NCBI GenBank assembly: GCA_002338515.1 | Contig: DDIL01000064.1 | Span: forward strand, 1 to 6,832 | Reading direction: 5' to 3' | Source of the DNA: Glaciecola sp. UBA1851 | GTDB lineage: Bacteria > Pseudomonadota > Gammaproteobacteria > Enterobacterales > Alteromonadaceae | Length of the DNA: 6,832 nt | In this document: positions 1 through 5,208 of the stretch, in pieces | How the letters are laid out: each line of letters starts with the position of its first letter | Position numbering within the stretch: the stretch's first letter is position 1 | Made by a program: the position numbers and the translations under genes | The notes under the pieces: model-generated | What the model was told of the DNA's origin: nothing | Seen by the model: only the letters and a program-made list of their open reading frames with translations | The model's database searches: none

Positions 1-470
1 GCTATGAAATATGTGGGAATAAGAATCACTGGCACCATAAAACACAGTACGCAATAAACACTTGCGCCATATCCAATAATAGTAGCAGCGGTTAGACCCA
101 ATATAAAACAGACGGTCATCAATATATAAAATGGTTCGTCAACTGGAATAAAGTAAACAAAACCAAAAGCGTAGGCAAAACCAGTAAAAAGGGATATTAA
201 GGCCCAAACATGTAACCAAAACTTATGGTTGAAATTGTTATCGACTGTCTTTTTAATATGAAAAGCGATAACGCGAATAGCGGCTAACAGCAAAATGATT
301 GAACCCCAAATATAGAGTTCAATTGGATTGGAAATGTTGAACAGCCACACAACCATTAATGCAATAGCAACAATATTGCCAACAGCAATACGATAAGTTT
401 GACTGTAAAGCACTTCTATTAATTCTGAGGCAGTATGGTTATTCACTGAAGCCTGAGTTTCAAATTGCAT
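1..470 (-). CDS. N-terminal membrane sensor module, partial (possibly of a GGDEF/EAL protein or histidine kinase)
   Basis: This reading frame stays open from an ATG at 470 to the left edge, giving 156 codons of an incomplete protein. After about 25 polar residues come roughly five hydrophobic segments (about residues 29-46, 50-70, 86-108, 113-135 and 136-156). Between segments three and four is a short polar turn, I-P-V-D-E-P-F-Y (108-115). This layout, with a short polar N-terminus containing L-Y-S-Q-T-Y-R and a P-x-D-x-P-x-Y turn, resembles the membrane sensor module that often precedes GGDEF, EAL or histidine kinase domains in gammaproteobacteria. The signalling domain itself would lie outside the window, so the assignment is inference. 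The start is supported by an in-frame stop (TAA at 482-480) just upstream and an AAGGAT ribosome site 11 bases before the ATG. It lies 110 bases downstream of the serine hydrolase on the same strand. It could instead be an unrelated polytopic membrane protein. Confidence 0.6.
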   Translation of the reverse strand, partial: MQFETQASVNNHTASELIEVLYSQTYRIAVGNIVAIALMVVWLFNISNPIELYIWGSIILLLAAIRVIAFHIKKTVDNNFNHKFWLHVWALISLFTGFAYAFGFVYFIPVDEPFYILMTVCFILGLTAATIIGYGASVYCVLCFMVPVILIPTYFI

Positions 471-481
471 AATGTGGATTT

Positions 482-487
482 ATCCTT
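482..487 (-). promoter_or_regulatory. ribosome binding site of the partial membrane sensor gene
   Basis: AAGGAT read on the minus strand, 11 bases upstream of the ATG at 470. With the in-frame stop that overlaps it, this fixes the start of the partial gene, because no earlier start codon is available in frame. Confidence 0.55.
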
Positions 488-580
488 GCTTATACTTCAA
501 GCGGGAGATTCCCAAGTGACAATAATAATGTATCGGCAGTGAACAGCAATATTTTATAAAAACTTTAGTAAATAAAACGA

Positions 581-1807
581 TTAATTTTGAGCGCTCATTG
601 CTATTTCTTTTGACTTGATTGCTTGGTCCCAGAATTTTGCGCTGATGGTGTTAATAATGTTGCTTTCTGCGTTCATTAGTATTGCAATACCCATCTCTAA
701 ATCAGGAGAAAATGCAACATCTGCTCTATACCCTTGCACCCAACCACCATGATAATTAAGTTTGTAACCTCTGAAATTATAGACACGCCAACCCAGTCCA
801 TAATGCGCAGTTCTTAAGTGCTTTCTCCATTCCCTTCTTCGTAGTTCATTTTTAGTTTGAACGCGGGGTTGAGTCATTTGAGACACCATAGTAGGTGTTA
901 CTACTTCTGGGTGTTCAGATAACATGGCATTTAGCCATATTTCCATATCTTTAATACTTGCGTTAATACCTGCTGCGGGGGCAAAACGATAATAATCATC
1001 TTTTACTTTAACTTTTCGCCATTTACTACGAGAAACAGCGGCATGGGGCTTAGCCCAATTATTAGAAGCTTCTAAAGCCTTTCTGCCTACCGAAGCTTTC
1101 ATATTAAGTGGCTCAAACAAGTGCTTACTTAACTCTTGCGAAAAAGAGGAATTTTGAGTTTGATAATACTCCTCTAGTACACCAAAAAGTGCGTTTTGAT
1201 AAGTGTAGCAGTAACCAGGACGGCAAATACTATCGAGCTTGCCAAGTTCTTTCAGCACGCGAGGACGTTTATAATTAGCTTCAATTAAGTTGTCGTATGC
1301 ATTTGGCATAAAGCCTGCTGATTGACCAATTACGTGACGAAGTAAAATAGGTTTTTCAGCATAATTATCGATGGTGTAGTCTGGTGTTAGCTGAGCAAGT
1401 GGCGTTTGCCAATCAAGCTGCTGTAAACTATTTTGTTTCGCAATAAGGGTGGCTGTAAATGTTTTGGAGACCGAGGCTAAACGAAACTTAGTATCTGCAT
1501 TTATTTTGCTGCCGCCTCGCTCAGTCACGCCGTAGTATCTGAATTCCGGTGGCTGGCCTTTTCTCACAATAACCATGGCAAATCCAGGTACATTGGCATT
1601 GCTGGCTTGTTTATTAATTTGTTGAGAGTACTTATTTATCCAGTCATTATTATTGCTTGCAGCCTCAGTAACTGATTGCGTAATAATAAAACCCAATAAG
1701 CTAAGTAACAAAGTAAACTGGAAAGAATAATTAATAACAAACCTTTTGGAAAAGCGAATTGTGAACTCGTTGAAATGAACCCAATTTTTACTGCATTTAT
1801 CAAACAT
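581..1807 (-). CDS. Exported serine hydrolase, class C beta-lactamase/esterase superfamily
   Basis: A 408-residue protein of the serine beta-lactamase-like superfamily (AmpC-type lactamases, DD-peptidases, esterases). The three active-site motifs are present: S112-V-S-K115 (nucleophile and general base), Y203-Q-N205 (the YxN tyrosine motif) and H353-G-G355 in place of the lactamase K-T/S-G. H-x-G at that place is common in the esterase/peptidase-like members, so true beta-lactamase activity is not implied and the substrate is unknown. A hydrophobic stretch at residues 28-45, followed by T-E-A-A-S, looks like a signal peptide, with likely cleavage near 49/50. Its charged leader of about 27 residues is unusually long. 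C195 and C200, just before the YxN motif, could form a disulfide in the periplasm. The ATG at 1807 is the only usable start ahead of the signal, but the ribosome site before it is weak. The gene is divergent from the DNA repair cluster. Confidence 0.9.
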   Translation of the reverse strand: MFDKCSKNWVHFNEFTIRFSKRFVINYSFQFTLLLSLLGFIITQSVTEAASNNNDWINKYSQQINKQASNANVPGFAMVIVRKGQPPEFRYYGVTERGGSKINADTKFRLASVSKTFTATLIAKQNSLQQLDWQTPLAQLTPDYTIDNYAEKPILLRHVIGQSAGFMPNAYDNLIEANYKRPRVLKELGKLDSICRPGYCYTYQNALFGVLEEYYQTQNSSFSQELSKHLFEPLNMKASVGRKALEASNNWAKPHAAVSRSKWRKVKVKDDYYRFAPAAGINASIKDMEIWLNAMLSEHPEVVTPTMVSQMTQPRVQTKNELRRREWRKHLRTAHYGLGWRVYNFRGYKLNYHGGWVQGYRADVAFSPDLEMGIAILMNAESNIINTISAKFWDQAIKSKEIAMSAQN

Positions 1808-1867
1808 AACTTATTTAAACTTGCTCACATTTTATCTATTTGGTCGTAAATTAGAATATTAGTTCCA

Positions 1868-1882
1868 AAAACAACGTGTTTT
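1868..1882. repeat. Short inverted repeat, possible operator
   Basis: AAAACA and TGTTTT face each other across a 3-base centre (acg). The position, roughly midway between two divergent genes, and the size suit a dimeric regulator. In AT-rich DNA a dyad this short may also arise by chance. No known factor is assigned. Confidence 0.3.
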
Positions 1883-1991
1883 GATTATCCAATAGTCTAA
1901 TATCTACAATAAGTTACGCTAAAAGTAATTCAAAAATGACTAATACATTCACCGAATTACACAGAACAGCGTTTAATAAAAACAACACTGA

Positions 1992-1997
1992 TATATT
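1992..1997 (+). promoter_or_regulatory. Candidate -10 element for the ada-alkA/ogt operon
   Basis: TATATT lies 41 bases upstream of the ATG at 2039. The bases 17 positions further upstream (GCGTTT at 1969-1974) are a poor -35. That is what one expects of an activator-dependent promoter such as those driven by methylated Ada, but it is also compatible with a chance match. If used, transcription would begin near 2004, making the upstream TTG at 2003 an unlikely start. Confidence 0.3.
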
Positions 1998-2038
1998 AAA
2001 TATTGGTAGTGGGCTATCAGGAAAAGAGCAGAAGAATC

Positions 2039-3502
2039 ATGTTATCAGTTGCTGAATGCCGTCAGGCTAGGATATCACGAGATCCTAGATTTGATGGAGT
2101 GTTTTTTGTTTTGGTAAAAACGACAGGTATATTTTGCAGAAATACCTGTAGGGTACGTATGCCCCTTGAAAAGAATGTAGAGTATTCATTTGATGCTAGG
2201 CAAGCTATGTCAAAAGGGTATCGGCCCTGCCTAAAATGCCGGCCAGACAGCGCGCCTAATTCACCTGCTTGGCGTGGCGCGAATACCACAGTAGTCAGAG
2301 CAATAGAGCTACTTAGTAAAGAGTTTCATTTAAGTATGTCTGAAATAGCAAGTAAACTGGGTATTACCAATAGATATTTAAACAAACTTTTTCAGCAACA
2401 TATGCAAGTTACGCCAAAAGCTTTTAGAATTTATCAGCAAATGTTGGAAGCGAAAAAGTTGCTACAGCAAACCACATTGTCGGTCGAGCATGTGGCTGAA
2501 GCGGTAGGTTTGCCAAGTGCAAGGCAACTGCAACTTCATGCAAAGAAGCATTTAAGGCTAAGTCCAACAGAAATAAGAAAATCATTTGTATGGATTAATC
2601 CAAAAAATAATACTTCAAAAACAAGCGAACAATCAGATATGAAAGAACCCTTAGTGAACACTGTTCAGATGTTGTTGGAATACCGCCCCCCCTATGAGTG
2701 GGATAGTATGCAAGCCTTTTTTGAAAAACGCTGTATAGTCGGTAATGAGAAAATTCAGCAAAATGGATTGAGTAAAATCTTAGTAATTGATGATCATGCT
2801 GTTCCTATAAACCTAGTACATATCCCTAAGAAAAATGGCTTTTTACTAGAATTTAATAGTGCGTTCTCAAAGCATACCTTGGCGATAGTAAAAACTGCTA
2901 AACAGTTGTTGGACTTAGACGCTGATCCAATTACGATTGAAAACAAATTAATTAAGTCAGGTTTGCTTCCTAAAGAGGTGATAAAAGGTTTAAGAATACC
3001 GGGTGTCGCGAATGAATTTGAAGCAGCTTGCCGAGCAATATTGGGTCAGCAAGTTTCAGTGGCGGCAGCGGTAAACAAACTAAATAGTTTCTTTGAATAT
3101 TTCGCTTTAAAACGTGATGGCAAACTTCAAACACGTTTTCCGCTACCTTTAGAAGTGGCTAATGATGACTTATCATTTTTGCGTATTCCTAATGCTAGAC
3201 GACAAACGCTAATTGATGTCGCAAAGTTCTTTGCGACAGAGTATATTGGCGAAACTGAGAAAAACTTAATTGAGTCAAACCAGCGCCTTAACAAAATGCT
3301 TAATATTAAAGGGGTTGGGCCATGGACATTAAATTACGTCAACATGCGAAGTAGCGGAAATACTGATGTTTGGTTAGACACTGATTTAGTGATTAAAAAG
3401 CAAATTCAAAAGTTAAAACAAGAAGGTAGAGATTTGGATTATGCTTCTGCCGCTCCATGGCGCAGTTATTTAACGATTAACTTGTGGAGAAACAGTGAAT
3501 GA
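2039..3502 (+). CDS. alkA: Ada sensor / AraC-type activator / AlkA 3-methyladenine DNA glycosylase II fusion
   Basis: A fused alkylation-response protein of 487 residues, numbered here from the ATG at 2039. Residues about 5-70 are the Ada metal-binding domain. C33, C37, C64 and C67 have exactly the spacing of the four zinc cysteines of E. coli Ada (C38, C42, C69, C72). In Ada, C38 takes the methyl group from Sp methyl-phosphotriesters, which turns the protein into an activator. Residues about 83-185 are an AraC-type double helix-turn-helix. After an Asn/Ser/Lys-rich linker, residues from about 213 to the end match AlkA. These include the Y-R-P-P-Y-E-W opening, the helix-hairpin-helix I-K-G-V-G-P-W-T with W429 and Y433, catalytic D449 (E. 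coli D238) and W483 (E. coli W272). AlkA excises 3-methyladenine and related bases. The same fusion order is known in Mycobacterium tuberculosis Rv1317c. A TTG at 2003 would add 12 residues, but the ATG fits the Ada family start better and has AAAAGAG 10 bases upstream. The O6-methyltransferase half of Ada is absent here and is supplied by the next gene. Confidence 0.95.
   Translation: MLSVAECRQARISRDPRFDGVFFVLVKTTGIFCRNTCRVRMPLEKNVEYSFDARQAMSKGYRPCLKCRPDSAPNSPAWRGANTTVVRAIELLSKEFHLSMSEIASKLGITNRYLNKLFQQHMQVTPKAFRIYQQMLEAKKLLQQTTLSVEHVAEAVGLPSARQLQLHAKKHLRLSPTEIRKSFVWINPKNNTSKTSEQSDMKEPLVNTVQMLLEYRPPYEWDSMQAFFEKRCIVGNEKIQQNGLSKILVIDDHAVPINLVHIPKKNGFLLEFNSAFSKHTLAIVKTAKQLLDLDADPITIENKLIKSGLLPKEVIKGLRIPGVANEFEAACRAILGQQVSVAAAVNKLNSFFEYFALKRDGKLQTRFPLPLEVANDDLSFLRIPNARRQTLIDVAKFFATEYIGETEKNLIESNQRLNKMLNIKGVGPWTLNYVNMRSSGNTDVWLDTDLVIKKQIQKLKQEGRDLDYASAAPWRSYLTINLWRNSE
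3486..3490 (+). promoter_or_regulatory. Ribosome binding site of ogt inside the upstream gene
   Basis: GGAGA in the last codons of the ada-alkA fusion gene, 8 bases before the ogt ATG at 3499. It allows ogt to start on its own as well as by coupling through the ATGA overlap. Confidence 0.6.
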
Positions 3503-3984
3503 CTCAAATAAGTGAAGAGTATATATCAACACTTAATTCTCCAGCGGGGCGAATAAAAATTTGTGCAACACAAACAGGTGTGACTGCCATAAAATTTATA
3601 GACAACCATGTGGCTATTAATGAAAACACCATAACAAAACAGGCGAAAACGCAGTTAAAAGAGTATTTTAATCATGAGCGTAAAACATTTGAATTACCAC
3701 TTGAGCCAAAAGGAACGGCCTTTCAAAAAATGGTATGGAAACAATTAATGTCTGTAAAATTTGGTGAGCTGGCGAGTTATTTGGACATAGCAACAAAACT
3801 AAATTCTCCAAAAGCGTGCAGGGCAGTAGGGGCAGCAAATGGTAAAAATCCAATTAGTATTGTGATCCCTTGCCATCGCGTGATTGGCAGTAATGGTAAG
3901 TTAACTGGCTACGCCGGTGGATTAAAGCGTAAAGCTAAACTATTAGAGTTGGAATCATCTCAAACACCCTTTTCTTTATCTTAA
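3499..3984 (+). CDS. ogt: Methylated-DNA--protein-cysteine methyltransferase (Ogt/AdaB type)
   Basis: A 161-residue suicide repair protein that moves the methyl group of O6-methylguanine (and O4-methylthymine) in DNA to its own cysteine. The signature I-P-C-H-R is at 123-127, with C125 as acceptor and H126 beside it. Aligned with human AGT (C145), the key positions are kept at the same spacing: Y94, arginine finger R108, Asn hinge N117, Y138 and E152. An N-terminal ribonuclease-like domain (about 1-70) precedes the catalytic domain (about 72-155). The length is typical of a free-standing enzyme. The ATG overlaps the stop of the ada-alkA gene (ATGA), so translation is probably coupled and expression shared. 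In E. coli Ada this activity is the C-terminal half of the sensor protein; here it is separate, as in the AdaA/AdaB arrangement of Bacillus. Confidence 0.97.
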   Translation: MTQISEEYISTLNSPAGRIKICATQTGVTAIKFIDNHVAINENTITKQAKTQLKEYFNHERKTFELPLEPKGTAFQKMVWKQLMSVKFGELASYLDIATKLNSPKACRAVGAANGKNPISIVIPCHRVIGSNGKLTGYAGGLKRKAKLLELESSQTPFSLS

Positions 3985-3989
3985 TTATT

Positions 3990-3994
3990 GAGAG
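3990..3994 (+). promoter_or_regulatory. Ribosome binding site that supports the TTG start of the transporter
   Basis: GAGAG lies 8 bases upstream of the TTG at 4003, in the 18-base gap after the ogt stop. It favours TTG as start; the next in-frame ATG (4063) would remove most of the first membrane helix. Confidence 0.5.
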
Positions 3995-4002
3995 CATAAC
4001 TA

Positions 4003-4905
4003 TTGAAATTCATCGACTTTGCTGAGCTTATTTTATTAGGCGCAATTTGGGGTTCGTCTTTTATGCTAATTAAATGGGCGGCGCCTGAATTTGGCATTTT
4101 TGCGCTAGTTGAAATAAGAGCGATTGGCGCTACGCTATTGCTTATCCCATTTGTGTTATTAAAACGGCAGCAACGTGATTTAATTCAATATTGGCCACAG
4201 CTGTTCATTGTTGGGCTATTAAACACGGCAATTCCATTTTGCTTGTTCAATTATGGCCTACTTCATATGGAAGCGGGCTTAGCCGCAATTTTAAATGGCA
4301 CCGCCCCCATGTTTGGTATTTTAGTTGCTTACTTGTACTTAAAAGAGAATATAGGCAAATGGGGCATGGTGGGTGTATTAATGGGGTTCGCTGGAATTGT
4401 TCTAATTAGCTACGAACAAACAACCGATGTTGATGCTGGCATTTTACCCGTTGCAGCTATTTTATTTGCTTGTTTTTGTTATGGCGTGGCAGCAGCTTAT
4501 TTAAAATCAAAGCTTTCAACTGTGAAACCTTTTGCCATTGCATGTGGCAGTCAATTCTTTACCGCTTTAATGCTATTACCATTGGTGCTAATGAACTTGC
4601 CTACTTCTATACCAAGTACGAATGCGTTTATTAGCGCTATTGTGCTGGCCTTTATGTGTACAGGTTTGGCCTATGTGTTGTACTTTGACCTTATTGCAAA
4701 AGTAGGCGCGTCTAAAGCTATTACGGTGGGTTACTTAGTCCCACTTTTCGGGGTATTGTGGGGGTATGTCATATTAAATGAAACGTTATCTAATGCCGAG
4801 CTTTTAGGTGGTGCATGTATTTTAATTGGGGTAATGTTAGCGACCAATATTCATACAAAATTTAAACGAAGAAATAGAGAAGTGGTGGTAAATACTTCAA
4901 AATGA
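4003..4905 (+). CDS. EamA/DMT-family transporter (RhaT-like drug/metabolite transporter)
   Basis: A 300-residue inner-membrane protein with about ten hydrophobic helices (near 5-24, 30-53, 64-86, 91-112, 118-137, 146-166, 175-196, 208-228, 234-256 and 264-284). They fall into two EamA repeats. The first has G-A-I-W-G-S-S-F (13-20), N-G-T-A-P-M-F (98-104) and L-K-E-N (113-116). The second has the equivalent G-Y-L-V-P-L-F-G (243-250) and L-N-E (258-260). Family members usually export amino acids, metabolites or drugs with proton coupling, and the substrate cannot be read from sequence. The short basic tail (K-F-K-R-R) fits a cytoplasmic C-terminus. The TTG start is weak but has a ribosome site at 3990-3994. 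The gene follows ogt by 18 bases, so it is probably the last gene of the alkylation-repair operon. A direct role in alkylation stress is only inference from this position. No clear rho-independent terminator follows it. Confidence 0.9.
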   Translation: MKFIDFAELILLGAIWGSSFMLIKWAAPEFGIFALVEIRAIGATLLLIPFVLLKRQQRDLIQYWPQLFIVGLLNTAIPFCLFNYGLLHMEAGLAAILNGTAPMFGILVAYLYLKENIGKWGMVGVLMGFAGIVLISYEQTTDVDAGILPVAAILFACFCYGVAAAYLKSKLSTVKPFAIACGSQFFTALMLLPLVLMNLPTSIPSTNAFISAIVLAFMCTGLAYVLYFDLIAKVGASKAITVGYLVPLFGVLWGYVILNETLSNAELLGGACILIGVMLATNIHTKFKRRNREVVVNTSK

Positions 4906-4974
4906 TATTCGGTTAAAATTGCAACTTTATTAAATTTCTATGTTGTTGAATTTTAAAATTAAGCGCTGTAGATA

Positions 4975-4996
4975 AAGTGAGTACTAACACTCATTT
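4975..4996 (+). terminator. Weak hairpin, doubtful end of the repair operon
   Basis: AAGTGAGT pairs with ACTCATTT across a 6-base loop, 70 bases after the transporter stop. The stem is low in GC and is not followed by a T-run, so it is a poor intrinsic terminator. It is listed because nothing better is present between the two operons. Confidence 0.15.
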
Positions 4997-5014
4997 AGTC
5001 GATATGTGAAATCT

Positions 5015-5034
5015 AGAGTATACAACTTTACTCT
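5015..5034. repeat. Dyad 1: AGAGTA/TACTCT inverted repeat containing GAGTATAC
   Basis: The arms AGAGTA (5015-5020) and TACTCT (5029-5034) are separated by 8 bases. The left arm runs into GAGTATAC, an 8-base word that recurs in dyad 2. The centre is at 5024.5, 52 bases (about five helical turns) from the centre of dyad 2. It may be one of a pair of operator sites upstream of glmU; no regulator is identified. Confidence 0.3.
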
Positions 5035-5071
5035 CACTTATTTTGCACCATACTTTTATAGCTTGTTGAGC

Positions 5072-5081
5072 GAGTATACTC
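5072..5081. repeat. Dyad 2: perfect palindrome GAGTATACTC
   Basis: A 10-base perfect palindrome sharing GAGTATAC with dyad 1. It includes TATACT (5075-5080), a good -10 hexamer, but there is no acceptable -35 at 16-18 bases. It could therefore be an operator, part of an activator-dependent promoter, or chance. Confidence 0.3.
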
Positions 5082-5151
5082 TGCAAAAAGTATCTGTTTA
5101 AATGACAACGAATTCTAAACATCGAATAACAGCTTAATATTGTAAAAAAAG

Positions 5152-5180
5152 CTGACAATAATGTTGCGGTTTTGTACACT
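5152..5180 (+). promoter_or_regulatory. Candidate sigma-70 promoter of glmU-glmS
   Basis: CTGACA (5152-5157; five of six matches to TTGACA) and TACACT (5175-5180; four of six to TATAAT) are separated by the ideal 17 bases. Transcription would begin near 5187, about 22 bases before the glmU ATG. This places the alternative ATG at 5161 inside the promoter and so argues against it. Confidence 0.4.
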
Positions 5181-5197
5181 TAATTTTTTTATACGTA

Positions 5198-5203
5198 AAG
5201 GGA
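5198..5203 (+). promoter_or_regulatory. Ribosome binding site that fixes the glmU start
   Basis: AAGGGA, 5 bases before the ATG at 5209. The in-frame ATG at 5161 has no such site and would add 16 residues that are not typical of GlmU. Confidence 0.7.
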
Positions 5204-5208
5204 AAAGA

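Larger units (their letters stand above)
1808..2038. other. Divergent intergenic region between the serine hydrolase and the repair operon
   Basis: This 231-base AT-rich stretch must carry promoters for both flanking genes, and I see no coding potential in it. It contains a perfect 6+6 dyad, AAAACA-acg-TGTTTT, at 1868-1882. That dyad sits inside a wider pair of inverted arms, ATATTAG at 1856-1862 and CTAATAT at 1897-1903. A -10-like TATATT lies at 1992-1997, facing the repair operon. No sequence matching the E. coli Ada box (AAAGCGCA) was found by eye. No convincing promoter could be fixed for the serine hydrolase. Confidence 0.5.
4906..5208. other. Intergenic region between the transporter and glmU
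   Basis: This stretch of 303 bases is AT-rich and has no credible gene; short frames on either strand lack ribosome sites and family features. It holds an 8-base-pair hairpin (4975-4982 with 4989-4996, one G-U pair) without a T-run and a perfect AATTTTAAAATT palindrome (4949-4960). It also holds two dyads sharing GAGTATAC (5015-5034 and 5072-5081), a CAGCTT/AAGCTG hairpin (5130-5154) and a candidate glmU promoter (5152-5180). In many gammaproteobacteria glmU follows the ATP synthase operon; here the neighbour immediately upstream is the transporter. Confidence 0.5.

Noticed and set aside
552..561. TTTTATAAAA palindrome between the serine hydrolase and the membrane sensor gene
   Set aside because: A pure A/T palindrome in AT-rich DNA; it has no GC stem to act as a terminator and no other support.
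2062..2289. 75-codon minus-strand frame inside the Ada domain
   Set aside because: Shadow of the conserved Ada zinc domain on the opposite strand; no family features.
5101..5110. AATGACAACG upstream of glmU, resembling one half of a LacI-type NagR site as I remember it
   Set aside because: The expected second half (CGTTGTCATT) is not present; the following bases CGAATTCTAA match at only about four of ten positions. A half-site alone is weak evidence.
5130..5154. CAGCTT/AAGCTG hairpin before glmU considered as a terminator or riboswitch
   Set aside because: It has only six base pairs with a 13-base A/T loop and no T-run after it, and glmS riboswitch/ribozyme elements belong to Gram-positive bacteria and precede glmS, not glmU.
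4991..5179. 62-codon frame on the minus strand between the transporter and glmU
   Set aside because: It has no good ribosome site, no recognisable domain and runs through the candidate glmU promoter and both dyads. Most likely chance in AT-rich DNA.
5161..5208. In-frame N-terminal extension of glmU from the ATG at 5161
   Set aside because: There is no ribosome site before it, it overlaps the candidate promoter, and the 16 extra residues are not part of the family; the ATG at 5209 has AAGGGA at 5 bases.
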